This document shows positions 35,069-44,001 of a stretch of 64,000 nt of DNA, in pieces (position 1 is the first letter of the stretch; each line of letters begins with the position of its first letter). The notes beneath the pieces are model-generated. The model was given only the letters and a program-made list of their open reading frames with translations, was not told where the DNA came from and ran no database searches. The translations under genes and the position numbers were made by a program. Where the stretch lies: assembly GCF_026341815.1 (NCBI RefSeq), contig NZ_JAPENX010000003.1:186001-250000 (forward strand), written 5' to 3'. The DNA is from Streptomyces sp. NBC_00572 (GTDB taxonomy: Bacteria > Actinomycetota > Actinomycetes > Streptomycetales > Streptomycetaceae).

Positions 35069-35808
35069 TCAGAACGGGGCGAGTTCGGACAGAGCGATGT
35101 CGAGCAGGCGCCGCACCGTGAGGGCGTCCGGGGCGACGGCGGTGGCGAGGACCGCCGGTCCCGCGAGCGGCGTGACGGCGGCGTACTCCCCGAGCAGCCG
35201 TGGCTCCACCGGCTTCCCCTCGAACGCCGGGTCGACGACGAGGAGCTGTCCGGTGGCCCGGTGGCCGCCGAGGACCGCGCCGCCGTCCCAGCCGCCGGGA
35301 GCGCCGGGGCCGAAGGCCAGCTCCTGGTCGAGGAGGGGGCGCCCGGCCCGGTGAACGGTGAGGCGGGTGACGAGGGTGCCGGGCGGTTCGCCGTGCCGGC
35401 CGAGGATCTGCTCCTCGCGCAGGACCAGCCGTGCCGTGGCGGCGAGTTCGACGACCGTACGCATCCGCAGCTCCGAGCCGTGCACGGAGACCAGCTGTTC
35501 GGGCAGCCAGCGGAGCACTCCCTCCTCCCCGACGGTGATCCGGACGTCGTACGCGGCGGGCTCGGCGCTCCGGCCCGGCAGGGCGAGGGTGGCGGCGGCC
35601 GAGTCGACCAGGAGCCGGGCCCCGTCCCGTACCTCGGTCTCGATCGCGAGCCGGTCACCGCCGAGCGGGGCGCTCATCGCCCCGACGACGGTGACCCGGG
35701 TGTACGGCCCGGAGGCTCTGGTACGACGCAGGGCGAAGGGCCCGTCGCTCACCAGGAGCGGCAGCCCGCCGTCGGCGTCGGCGGCGATCCGGGCGGTGGC
35801 GCGCAGGC

Positions 35809-35821
<13 letters not shown>
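35069..35821 (-). CDS. ureD: Urease accessory protein UreD
   Basis: 250 residues, ATG at 35821 inside the end of ureG (13-base overlap). Beta-rich protein with RLAIETEVRDGARLLVDSA, VRWLPEQLVSVHGSELRM-type blocks and GRHGEPPG, matching UreD. It acts as the scaffold on which UreF and UreG load nickel and carbon dioxide into the UreABC apoenzyme. It is the last gene of the operon. Confidence 0.9.
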
Positions 35822-36486
<665 letters not shown>

Positions 36487-36505
36487 GGGGCGGCTCCAGT
36501 GGTTC

Positions 36506-37171
36506 TCAGGATGCGAAGAGGCGGACGGGCCAGGCCGCGTGCTGCTCGGCGGTGATGTCGAGGAGGGGCGCGGAGGCGGCGGGCAGGGCGTCGACGCCCT
36601 GCCGGGCGGCGGCGGCGGCTTCCTCGGCGACCAGGTCCATGGCGGGGGCGAGGCGGGCGAGGACGGCGGTGGCCTGGAAGGGGTCCAGGCTCAGCAGCCG
36701 GACCGTGGCGGTGGCGGGGCCGCTGACGGTCTCGTACGCGACGCAGTGTGCGGCGTCCTCGGGGCCGAGCCCCGCGGCGCGGGCGGCGGTGCCCAGGACG
36801 ACGGGCTGGTGGGCGCCGCGCGGGAACGCGGCTGCGAGCGCGTCGAGTTCTGGGCAGGGCCAGGTGGCGCGGGCCGCACGCATCATCTGCCGGCCGAGCT
36901 TGCGGGCGGCTGCGCGCAGGGCGGGTGAGGGGGTGCGGGCGTCGGCGGCCGCGTCGAGCGCGTACGGGTCGTGCCCGAGCGCGGCCGCGGCGGCGAGGGC
37001 CGCCGCGGTGAGACCGGTGGTGTGCAGCCTGCCGCGGCAGAACGCGGCGAGGCTCGCCGCGTCGGTGATCCGGCCTGCCTTGACGGCGGCCTCGGCCCCG
37101 CCGGAGTGGGCGTGCCCGCCGGCGGGGAACCGCCCGTCGGCGAGCACGAGGAGGGCAGCGCGACTCGTCAT
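36506..37171 (-). CDS. ureF: Urease accessory protein UreF
   Basis: 221 residues, ATG at 37171, touching the ureC stop. Family pattern: LLVLADGRFPAGGHAHSGG, a helical middle and DLVAEEAAAAARQGVDAL near the end. UreF regulates UreG GTPase activity within the UreDFG activation complex. Ala-rich composition reflects GC content. Confidence 0.9.
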   Translation of the reverse strand: MTSRAALLVLADGRFPAGGHAHSGGAEAAVKAGRITDAASLAAFCRGRLHTTGLTAAALAAAAALGHDPYALDAAADARTPSPALRAAARKLGRQMMRAARATWPCPELDALAAAFPRGAHQPVVLGTAARAAGLGPEDAAHCVAYETVSGPATATVRLLSLDPFQATAVLARLAPAMDLVAEEAAAAARQGVDALPAASAPLLDITAEQHAAWPVRLFAS

Positions 37172-38892
37172 CAGAAGAGGAAGTAGCGCTGGGCCATGGG
37201 CAGTTCGGCGGCGGGCGCGGGCTCGACCGGTTCGCCGTCGATCGTGACGGTGAAGGTGTCGGCGTCGACCTCGACCCGGGGCAGCGCGTCGTTCTCCCGC
37301 ATGTCCGCCTTGGTCACCCGCCGGGTGCTGCCGATCGCCGTGAACTGCTTGTTCACGCCTACCCGTTGGGCGATGTCGTCCTCGATCGCCGCCTGGGCGA
37401 CGAAGTTGACCGAGCCGGCCGCCGCGGCCTTGCCGAGTGCGCCGAACATCGGGCGGGGCAGCACGGGCTGGGGGGTGGGGATGGAGGCGTTGGCGTCACC
37501 CATCTGCGCGTAGGCGATCTGGCCGCCCTTGAGCACGGTGAGCGGCTTCACCCCGAAGAAGGCGGGCTCCCAGAGGACCAGGTCGGCGAGCTTGCCGGGT
37601 TCGACCGAGCCGATGAGGTGGTCCATGCCCTGGGCGACGGCCGGGTTGATCGTGTACTTGGCGACGTAGCGGCGCGCGCGGTGGTTGTCGGCGCGGCCGT
37701 CCCCGGGCAGGGCGCCGCGTCGCTTCTTCATGACGTGCGCGGTCTGCCAGGTGCGCATGATCACCTCGCCGATGCGGCCCATGGCCTGGGAGTCGGAGGA
37801 GATGATCGAGATGGCGCCCAGGTCGTGGAGGACGTCCTCGGCGGCGATGGTGGAGGGCCGGATCCTGGACTCGGCGAACGCGAGGTCCTCGGGGACGGCG
37901 GGGTTGAGGTGGTGGCAGACCATCAGCATGTCGAGGTGTTCCTCGATGGTGTTGACGGTGTGCGGCCGGGTCGGGTTGGTCGAACTGGGCAGGATGTACG
38001 GCTCCGAGACCACCGTGATGATGTCGGGGGCGTGCCCGCCGCCGGCGCCCTCCGTGTGGTACGCGTGGACGGTGCGCCCGGCGATGGCGGCGAGCGTGTC
38101 GCCGACGAAGCCCGCCTCGTTCAGGGTGTCGGTGTGGATGGCGAGCTGGGCACCCGTCTCCTCGCAGACGCCCAGGCAGGCGTCGATGACGGCGGGGGTG
38201 GCGCCCCAGTCCTCGTGGATCTTGAATCCGAGGGCTCCGCCGCGCAGTTGGGAGTGCATGGCCTCCCGGGACATGGTGTTGCCCTTGCCGAGCAGACCGA
38301 TGTTGACGGGGAAGGTGTCCAGGGCCTCGAACATCCGGGCCGTGTGCCAGGGGCCGGGGGTGACGGTGGTCGCCTTGGTGCCCTCGGCCGGTCCCGTACC
38401 GCCGCCGACCAGGGTGGTGACGCCGGTCGCGAGGGCCTGCTCGACGACGGTCGGCGAGATGAAGTGGACATGGGCGTCGACGGCGCCGGCGGTGACGATC
38501 CGGCCGTTGCCGACGATGATCTCGGTCTCGGGGCCGATCACGAGGTCGGGGTGGACCCCGTCCATGGTGTCGGGGTTGCCCGCCTTGCCGAGGGCGGTGA
38601 TCCGGCCGTCCCGGATGCCGATGTCGGCCTTGACGACGCCCCAGTGGTCGATGATCACGGCGCCGGTGATCACGGTGTCGGGGGCGCCCTCGGCGCGGGT
38701 GGTGCGGGCCTGGCCCATGGACTCGCGGATGACCTTGCCGCCTCCGAAGACGGCCTCGTCACCGGCGCGGCCGGGCCCGCCGCTGCGGTCCTCCTCGATC
38801 TCGACGAGCAGGTCGGTGTCGGCGAGCCGGATGCGGTCGCCGGTGGTGGGGCCGAACAGGTCGGCGTAGACGGCGCGGTGCAGCTCAGGCAC
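37171..38892 (-). CDS. ureC: Urease alpha subunit
   Basis: 573 residues, the normal length. Nickel ligands are present: HVH (141, 143), the carbamylated Lys 224 in GFKIHEDWG, His 253 (AIHTDTLNE), His 279 (HAYHTEGAGGGHAPD) and Asp 367 (SSDSQAMGR). The mobile flap holds CHHLN with the catalytic His. It hydrolyses urea to ammonia and carbamate. Its start overlaps ureB by 8 bases and its stop touches the ureF start, so translation of the operon is probably coupled. Confidence 0.97.
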   Translation of the reverse strand: MPELHRAVYADLFGPTTGDRIRLADTDLLVEIEEDRSGGPGRAGDEAVFGGGKVIRESMGQARTTRAEGAPDTVITGAVIIDHWGVVKADIGIRDGRITALGKAGNPDTMDGVHPDLVIGPETEIIVGNGRIVTAGAVDAHVHFISPTVVEQALATGVTTLVGGGTGPAEGTKATTVTPGPWHTARMFEALDTFPVNIGLLGKGNTMSREAMHSQLRGGALGFKIHEDWGATPAVIDACLGVCEETGAQLAIHTDTLNEAGFVGDTLAAIAGRTVHAYHTEGAGGGHAPDIITVVSEPYILPSSTNPTRPHTVNTIEEHLDMLMVCHHLNPAVPEDLAFAESRIRPSTIAAEDVLHDLGAISIISSDSQAMGRIGEVIMRTWQTAHVMKKRRGALPGDGRADNHRARRYVAKYTINPAVAQGMDHLIGSVEPGKLADLVLWEPAFFGVKPLTVLKGGQIAYAQMGDANASIPTPQPVLPRPMFGALGKAAAAGSVNFVAQAAIEDDIAQRVGVNKQFTAIGSTRRVTKADMRENDALPRVEVDADTFTVTIDGEPVEPAPAAELPMAQRYFLF

Positions 38893-39268
38893 GGTCGGCC
38901 CCCTTGGTCTCGTCGGCTTCGCAGGGCTCGTGGGCGACTTCGCCGGCCTCGTCGCCGGACGCGTCGAGCGGGCCCGCCGTCTCGCCGCGCAGGCCGGGCA
39001 CGATGCGGCGGCCGGCGAGCGGGACGAGTTCGACCTCGACGGGGATGCCCGGTTCGAAGCGGACGGCGGTTCCGGCGGCGATGTGCAGCCGTCGGCCGTG
39101 CGCGGCGGCGCGGTCGAAGTCCAGGCCGGGGTTGACCTCGGCGAAGTGGTAGTGGGAGCCGACCTGGACGGGCCGGTCGGCGGCGTTGAGCACGGTCAGG
39201 CGCGTGACGGGGCGGCCCTCGTTGAGGGCCACGGGGCCGTCCGCGTACAGGATCTCTCCGGGGATCAT
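38885..39268 (-). CDS. ureB: Urease beta subunit
   Basis: 127 residues. MIPGEILYADGPVALNEGRP, VGSHYHFAEVNPGLDFDRA and GTAVRFEPG are the conserved beta-subunit blocks. The acidic C-terminal tail (about 25 residues, rich in Glu/Asp) is longer than the usual core. It begins 13 bases after ureA. Confidence 0.95.
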   Translation of the reverse strand: MIPGEILYADGPVALNEGRPVTRLTVLNAADRPVQVGSHYHFAEVNPGLDFDRAAAHGRRLHIAAGTAVRFEPGIPVEVELVPLAGRRIVPGLRGETAGPLDASGDEAGEVAHEPCEADETKGADRA

Positions 39269-39281
39269 CGGCGCGGCCCGT

Positions 39282-39584
<303 letters not shown>

Positions 39585-39642
39585 TCTTCCACCTCACAGT
39601 CGTCGACCGGGACACCCGGACAGCTGCGGACCCTACCGACCT

Positions 39643-39659
39643 TCAACACCTTGTTGAAC
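39643..39659. promoter_or_regulatory. Perfect inverted repeat upstream of ureA
   Basis: TTCAACA-CCT-TGTTGAA lies 59-75 bases upstream of the ureA start, on the operon's promoter side. The binding protein is unknown. Confidence 0.5.
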
Positions 39660-39708
39660 TGCGGAGATGCGGCTCGCGGCCAGACATTGCACGTTAGGGC
39701 GGAAGTTT

Positions 39709-39724
39709 TTCCGGCTCGTTAACT
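39709..39724 (-). promoter_or_regulatory. Candidate GlnR-like box upstream of the urease operon
   Basis: On the minus strand the sequence reads GTTAA-n6-GGAAA, close to the GlnR half-box pair GTnAC-n6-GnAAC, about 125 bases before ureA. Urease operons in Streptomyces are known GlnR targets, but the match is imperfect in both halves. Confidence 0.35.
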
Positions 39725-39765
39725 CCGGCTTTGCGATTTCATGATCGCCGGACCTCGCCCGGTCG

Positions 39766-40383
39766 TCAGACCGGGTCGACCGACATGGACATCAGGCCCC
39801 GGAGCCCGTCCTCCAGTACGTCGACGGCGACGTCGCCGAAGAGGGCCTGCTGGGCGATGAAGCCCTGGACGACGGCGATCAGGGTGCGGGCCACGTAGTC
39901 GTCGGGGACGTCGGCGGACAGGATGCCGCTCTCCCGGTAGACGGCGACCAGATCCGCCCAGACGACGCGCATCCCGTGGTAGCCCTCGGAGAGGGTCTTC
40001 GCCAGCTGCTCGTTACGCAGGGTCTCCGTCCACACCTGGATGATCAGGCGAGCGAAGGCCTGCCGGTCGGCACCCTCGATCCGCTCCTCCAGGAAGAGCC
40101 GGAGCACCCCGCCGATCAGCACGTCGGGGGTGGGCGGCGGCGTGGTCCTGGACGCCTCCTCGAAGGCGCCCCGGATACCGGCGAAGGCCTCGGTCGCGAT
40201 GGCCGCGATGATCTCGTCCTTGCCGCGGAAGTACCGGTAGACCGCACCGGCCGACAGGCCGACCTCGCTCAGCACGTCCTGCATCGAGGTGGCATGGAAG
40301 CCGTTGCGGGCGAAACAGCGCGCCGCGCCGTCGAGGATCTGCCGCCGCCGGGCGTCGAGGTGTTCCTGGGAGACACGAGCCAT
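39766..40383 (-). CDS. TetR family regulator
   Basis: 205 residues, ATG at 40383. N-terminal helix-turn-helix TSMQDVLSEVGLSAGAVYRYF preceded by ILDGAARCFARNGFHA. The C-terminal domain (AFARLIIQVWTETLRNEQL, LIAVVQGFIAQQALFG) is of the type with TetR_C_6-like helices. It is divergent from a membrane protein that it probably represses, with an AT-rich palindrome between the two. It has the same orientation as the urease operon but is separated from it by the ure promoter region. Confidence 0.9.
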   Translation of the reverse strand: MARVSQEHLDARRRQILDGAARCFARNGFHATSMQDVLSEVGLSAGAVYRYFRGKDEIIAAIATEAFAGIRGAFEEASRTTPPPTPDVLIGGVLRLFLEERIEGADRQAFARLIIQVWTETLRNEQLAKTLSEGYHGMRVVWADLVAVYRESGILSADVPDDYVARTLIAVVQGFIAQQALFGDVAVDVLEDGLRGLMSMSVDPV

Positions 40384-40396
40384 GACCCGAACTTAA

Positions 40397-40410
40397 AACG
40401 AATATTCATT
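40397..40410. promoter_or_regulatory. Candidate TetR operator
   Basis: AACGAATATTCATT, a 14-base palindrome with one mismatched pair and an exact GAATATTC core, lies 13 bases before the TetR start. TTGACA (40412-40417) follows directly and could be the -35 element of the divergent membrane protein gene. The region is strikingly AT-rich for this genome. Confidence 0.5.
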
Positions 40411-40488
40411 CTTGACAACTTCCGACTCCCGCAGGACAGTGAGGCCCATATAAAAACGAACGATCCTTCTCTTTGAATCGAGGACACC

Positions 40489-41496
40489 ATGTCCGCCAAC
40501 GCCACCGCCGTCGACGCGGGGCGCAGGACCATCGCGGTGATGGTGCTGATCCCCGTCGTCGTCGCCCTGACCCTCTGGGCCTTCGCGTGGCCCGCCTCGC
40601 GGACGGCACCCCGCGACCTGCCGATCGGCGTCGCGGGTCCCGCCACGGTGGTCACGGCCCTGGAACAGGGCTTCTCCCGGCACGAGGGGGCCTTCGAGGT
40701 CCACCGTTACGAGGACGAGGCGGCGGCCCGCGCCGCGATAGAGAACCGGAAGGTATACGGAGCGGTGATCGTGACCCCGGGCGGTACGGAACTCCTGACC
40801 GCCTCGGCGGCGAGCCCCGTGGTGGCCGGACTGCTGCGGGAGGCCGTGACCGCACAGGCCCCGGAGGGCACGAAGGTCCTGGTCACGGACGTGGTCGCCG
40901 CCCCGGCGGGCGACCCGCGCGGGGCCGTGCTCGCCTCCAGCCTGCTGCCGCTCGCCCTGGCCGGAGCGGCGGCGGGAGTCCTCGCGACCCTCCTCGGCCT
41001 GCGCGGCGGGCGCGCGGTGGCCGCACTCGTCGGCGCCGCCGCGCTCGCGGGCGCCGTCGGCGCGGCCCTCGCGCACAGTTGGCTCGGCGCGCTCGGCGGG
41101 AACTGGTGGGCCGAGGCGGGCGTGCTCGGCCTCACCGTCCTGGCGATCGGGTCGACGTTCGCGGGGCTCGCGGCGCTCGTCGGCAAGCCGGGCCTCGGGC
41201 TCGGGGCGCTGCTGATGATCCTCCTCGGCAACCCCTTCTCAGGGGTGTCGAGCGCACCGGAACTCCTGCCGACCGCCGTCGGCACCCTCGGCCGCTGGCT
41301 GCCGCCGGGCGCCGCCGGCTCGGCCCTCCGGTCCGTCTCCTCCTTCGAGGGCGCGGCGGCGGGCGGGCCGCTTCTCGTCCTCGCGCTCTGGGCGACGGCC
41401 GGCCTCACCGCGACCGTGCTGGGGTCCCTGCGGCGGCGCACGGAACCCACGGAACCGGACACCGCGGTGACCCCGATTCCGGCGCGCGCGGGCTGA
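40489..41496 (+). CDS. Membrane protein resembling YhgE/Pip or ABC-2 permeases
   Basis: 335 residues, ATG at 40489 with GAGGAC upstream. One N-terminal membrane helix (about 13-33), an extracytoplasmic domain of about 120 residues (LPIGVAGPATVVTALEQGF, KVYGAVIVTPGG), then about five closely spaced helices. This layout is seen in YhgE/Pip-type and ABC-2 type exporter permeases. No ATPase gene is adjacent. With the divergent TetR regulator, a TetR-controlled efflux or envelope role is the best guess. A strong terminator with a U-tract follows. Confidence 0.8.
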   Translation: MSANATAVDAGRRTIAVMVLIPVVVALTLWAFAWPASRTAPRDLPIGVAGPATVVTALEQGFSRHEGAFEVHRYEDEAAARAAIENRKVYGAVIVTPGGTELLTASAASPVVAGLLREAVTAQAPEGTKVLVTDVVAAPAGDPRGAVLASSLLPLALAGAAAGVLATLLGLRGGRAVAALVGAAALAGAVGAALAHSWLGALGGNWWAEAGVLGLTVLAIGSTFAGLAALVGKPGLGLGALLMILLGNPFSGVSSAPELLPTAVGTLGRWLPPGAAGSALRSVSSFEGAAAGGPLLVLALWATAGLTATVLGSLRRRTEPTEPDTAVTPIPARAG

Positions 41497-41532
41497 GCCC
41501 GGTCCACCGAGCCCGTACGCGCGAAGAAGACG

Positions 41533-41574
41533 GCCGCGTGCCCCCGCTGTAGCGGACGGGGGCACGCGGCTTTT
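41533..41574 (+). terminator. Intrinsic terminator with U-tract
   Basis: Perfect 14-bp stem (41533-41546 with 41557-41570), 10-base loop, followed by TTTT on the plus strand. Confidence 0.9.
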
Positions 41575-41643
41575 CCGTCTGCGCCCGTGAAAGAGGAGGG
41601 GCCGACGGGCGGGCGCGCTGGGGGGCTCCCGGCAAGGCGCCCT

Positions 41644-41922
41644 TTAGGAGACGCCGGGCTCGCGGTGGTGGGCGGCGATGCCGAAGCGGCGCTGTTCGCC
41701 GGTAGCGGAGTCCAGGGGGTGGAGGCCGGAGACGGAGCTGATCACCTGCTCGTCGGCGGGCTTCTCTGCCGCCTCGAGTTCCTCCAGGTCAGCGGCGGAG
41801 ACCAGGGCGACGAGGGGCTTCCCGTGGCGGGTGACGACGACGCGCTCACCGCCGTACACGACGCGGTTGATCAGGTCGGCGAGCTCGGCTCGCGCTTGCG
41901 TCACCGGGATCTCGTAGGTCAT
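41644..41922 (-). CDS. Phd/YefM-type antitoxin, no toxin partner visible
   Basis: 92 residues, ATG at 41922 with GGGGAG upstream. The N-terminal Phd/YefM DNA-binding fold is clear: MTYEIPVTQARAELADLINR, VVVTRHGKPLVALVSAADLE. The C-terminal half (EQVISSVSGLHPLDS ...) is disordered-looking, as is the toxin-neutralising region of such antitoxins. There is no RelE/YoeB/Doc toxin gene on either side: downstream is the terminator of the membrane-protein gene and upstream is the divergent clpP. It may be an orphan antitoxin that works as a repressor of the divergent genes. Confidence 0.88.
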   Translation of the reverse strand: MTYEIPVTQARAELADLINRVVYGGERVVVTRHGKPLVALVSAADLEELEAAEKPADEQVISSVSGLHPLDSATGEQRRFGIAAHHREPGVS

Positions 41923-41940
41923 GCTCCCCATCTTACGGGT

Positions 41941-41964
41941 TGTACGTCCTGTACATTTTTTACA
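41941..41964. promoter_or_regulatory. Candidate Phd/YefM operator
   Basis: TGTACGTCCTGTACA (41941-41955) overlaps TGTACATTTTTTACA (41950-41964): two nested inverted repeats sharing a TGTACA core. TGTACA is the known core of the Escherichia coli yefM-yoeB operator. It lies 18 bases from the antitoxin start and 16 from the clpP-like start, so binding should affect both. Confidence 0.65.
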
Positions 41965-41980
41965 GATGGAGGTACCCGCC

Positions 41981-42604
41981 ATGGAAGCGCGCCACGTCCT
42001 GCCCGAGTTCACGGAGCGGACCAGCTACGGAACCCGGACCCTCGACCCCTACTCCAAGCTCCTCGCGTCCCGGATCGTCTTCCTCGGGACGCCGATCGAC
42101 GAGACGTCGGCCAACGACGTCATCGCCCAGTTCCTCTACCTGGACCACGCGGCACCGGACCAGGACATCTCGCTCTACATCAACTCCCCCGGCGGCTCGA
42201 TCAGCGCCATGACCGCGATCTACGACACGATCCGCTCGCTCCACTCCGACGTGGAGACCACCTGCCTCGGCCAGGCCGCGTCCACCGCCGCCGTCCTGCT
42301 CGCCGCCGGCACCCCGGGCAAGCGCATGGTCCTGCCCGGCGCCCGGATCACCCTCCAGCAGCCGACCGTGGACGAGCCGGTGCAGGGCCAGCTGAGCGAC
42401 CTCGACCTCCAGGCCCGCGAGATCCTTCGGCTTCGCGCCCTGGTGGCCGGGATGCTCACCGAGCACACGGGGCAGGACCGGGAGCGCATCGACGCCGACC
42501 TCGACCGCCTCACGGTCCTGGACGCGCCGGCGGCCGTCTCGTACGGCCTGGTGGACCACGTGATCACGAACCGGCGCTCGGGCGCCGGCGGCACGGCGGG
42601 GTGA
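41981..42604 (+). CDS. ClpP-family protein lacking two of three catalytic residues (ClpR-like)
   Basis: 207 residues. The ATG at 41981 has GGAGG 8 bases upstream. The fold is plainly ClpP: SLYINSPGGSISA, LGQAASTAAVLLAAG, PAAVSYGLVDHVI. Ser 101 is the nucleophile position. Where ClpP has MIHQP, this reads TLQQP, so the catalytic His is Gln 126. When the ARxIL helix is aligned with E. coli ClpP (two-residue insertion before it), the catalytic Asp position falls on Leu 177, although Asp 175 is two residues away. An inactive ClpR-type subunit is therefore likely; it could join rings with active ClpP subunits encoded elsewhere. Its promoter region is shared with a Phd/YefM gene, and a 101-residue protein follows 7 bases downstream. 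Confidence 0.85.
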   Translation: MEARHVLPEFTERTSYGTRTLDPYSKLLASRIVFLGTPIDETSANDVIAQFLYLDHAAPDQDISLYINSPGGSISAMTAIYDTIRSLHSDVETTCLGQAASTAAVLLAAGTPGKRMVLPGARITLQQPTVDEPVQGQLSDLDLQAREILRLRALVAGMLTEHTGQDRERIDADLDRLTVLDAPAAVSYGLVDHVITNRRSGAGGTAG

Positions 42605-42611
42605 GCCGGCC

Positions 42612-42917
42612 ATGGTCCCCGAGCTGCCGCCGCTGCCCGCACTGACCCGCGCCGAGAGTGAACTCGTCGACGCCTACCTCGAAGTCGTCGACCTCCTCGG
42701 GAAGATCAACCCATCCAGAGGTGCGCATACCTATGGAGCACTTCGCGCGGCACAGGCCCTGGTGGGGCGGACGGAGGCGCTCCTCCAGGCCCTGACGCTC
42801 ATGCATATGCGGGGCGAGAGCGAGGTGCACGCGGACACCTTGGCGCGCGCCCTCAGGGTGCTGGACGGGGAGCGCAGAGCACACCGCGTCACCGTCCCGC
42901 GAACTCGGGCGAGTTGA
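42612..42917 (+). CDS. Hypothetical small helical protein, downstream of the ClpP-like gene
   Basis: 101 residues, ATG at 42612, 7 bases after the clpP-like stop, with a G-rich ribosome binding site inside that gene's end. Amphipathic helices (ALTRAESELVDAYLEVVDLL, YGALRAAQALVGRTEALLQA) and an Arg-rich tail. No family recognised. The tight spacing implies co-transcription with the ClpP-like gene, so a linked function is plausible. Codon bias is slightly weaker than in neighbours. Confidence 0.6.
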   Translation: MVPELPPLPALTRAESELVDAYLEVVDLLGKINPSRGAHTYGALRAAQALVGRTEALLQALTLMHMRGESEVHADTLARALRVLDGERRAHRVTVPRTRAS

Positions 42918-43224
42918 CATTTCCGCGTGTCGTGTCGAGGCCCGGACGGCCGACACGCACCGCAGAATCGCTCCCCCGTTCGGCGTAGTAGACGAGTCGT
43001 CAAATGTGTCGGACGAGTTGCGCAACAGATGTACGCATTTGGCGGAATGAGGCGTTCCGCCGCTGGTGCGAGGCTCATAGGCCAAACCTCCGAAGATCAC
43101 AAAGGCTGCCTGTCCACCCGAACGGATCAGTCGTGAGGAGCCTCACATATCGCCGTTTCAACTCGGATTTCGACCTTGGTGTGGGTCAAGATCCCTGTCG
43201 ACGACAAGCCCCCGCCACCACGGC
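42918..43224 (+). other. Intergenic region with two perfect inverted repeats
   Basis: No convincing gene. It holds a hairpin GGCGGAA-n7-TTCCGCC (43041-43061) and a palindrome GTGAGG-AG-CCTCAC (43133-43146). The promoter of the riboswitch-controlled hydrolase gene should lie near its right end. Base composition is less GC-rich than coding DNA. Confidence 0.5.
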
Positions 43225-43436
43225 GGGGCGGTCCGGGCGGACGCCGAGTCCTGCCGCTGTCCCGGACGTCTGGTCGACAGGATTGGATCGGCAGGAGTGG
43301 AGGACCCGATTTTTACGGGACGTACGCGCTGCTCCGGCAGCGGGGCCGTCCCTTGGGGTGAAGCCGCGTCAGCGGCCGGGCATCTTCGCCAGCCCGAACC
43401 CGACAGGTCATCCTTCGCAGGCGGCTGACGAAGGGT
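43225..43436 (+). promoter_or_regulatory. c-di-AMP riboswitch (ydaO/yuaA type)
   Basis: The conserved blocks of the ydaO motif are present in order: GCCGAGTCCTGCC (43243-43255), GGGGTGAAGCC (43355-43365), AGCCCGAACCCGACAGG (43391-43407) and GCTGACGAAGGG (43423-43434). In Streptomyces this RNA precedes cell-wall hydrolase genes and shuts expression off when c-di-AMP is high. Its last bases (GAAGGG) are also the only ribosome binding site for the hydrolase ATG at 43442. The 5' boundary is approximate. Confidence 0.85.
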
Positions 43437-43441
43437 TGCGC

Positions 43442-43918
43442 ATGACCGCGCAGATGCACGTCCCGTCCCTGCTGTCCCGGGCCGGAGCCGTCTCGGCTCT
43501 CACCCTCGCCGCCGTCGGCGGCACGTTGTTCGCACCCGGTGCGGCGACGGAGGCCCAGGCAGCCACCACGCACGCGAACAAGGCACTGAGCGTCGCCGCG
43601 TCCAAGAAGGGAGCTCCGTACCGGTACGGGAGCACCGGACCCACGAGGTTCGACTGCTCCGGTCTGACGCTCTACGCGTACAAGAAGGCGGGCAAGTCGC
43701 TGCCCCGCACCGCGCAGCAGCAGTACAACAAGACCCGGCACATCTCCGCCTCCACCAGGCAGAAGGGGGACCTGGTCTTCTTCCACTCCGGCGGGAGGGT
43801 CTACCACGTGGGCATCTACGCCGGCAACGGCAAGGTCTGGCACTCACCCAAGACGGGCTCCTGGGTGAAGCTCGACAGGATCTGGTCGTCGAAGGTCTAC
43901 TACGGCCGCGTCCGCTGA
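43442..43918 (+). CDS. Secreted NlpC/P60 (C40) cell-wall hydrolase
   Basis: 158 residues, ATG at 43442. Signal peptide (MTAQMHVPSLLSRAG, hydrophobic core, EAQAATT), then a minimal NlpC/P60 domain with GAPYRYGSTGPTRFDCSGLT (catalytic Cys), RVYHVGIYAGNG (catalytic His) and WHSPKTG (third polar residue). It has no LysM or other binding domain, so it is among the shortest members. It should cleave D-Glu-diaminopimelate bonds in peptidoglycan. Expression is under the ydaO-type riboswitch directly upstream. Confidence 0.93.
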   Translation: MTAQMHVPSLLSRAGAVSALTLAAVGGTLFAPGAATEAQAATTHANKALSVAASKKGAPYRYGSTGPTRFDCSGLTLYAYKKAGKSLPRTAQQQYNKTRHISASTRQKGDLVFFHSGGRVYHVGIYAGNGKVWHSPKTGSWVKLDRIWSSKVYYGRVR

Positions 43919-44001
43919 TCAGGCAGCGGTAGCGGTTCGTCCGTGAGGGGTGCGGTGGCGCCGCCGTACCCCTGACCGGCAGGACGGGGCACCCCCTGGG
44001 A

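Noticed and set aside
41644..42604. A complete toxin-antitoxin module
   Set aside because: No RelE, YoeB, Doc or other toxin-like frame lies on either side of the Phd/YefM gene.
42927..43136. A 69-codon plus-strand frame before the riboswitch
   Set aside because: No ribosome binding site, poor codon bias, and it spans the inverted repeats of the intergenic region.
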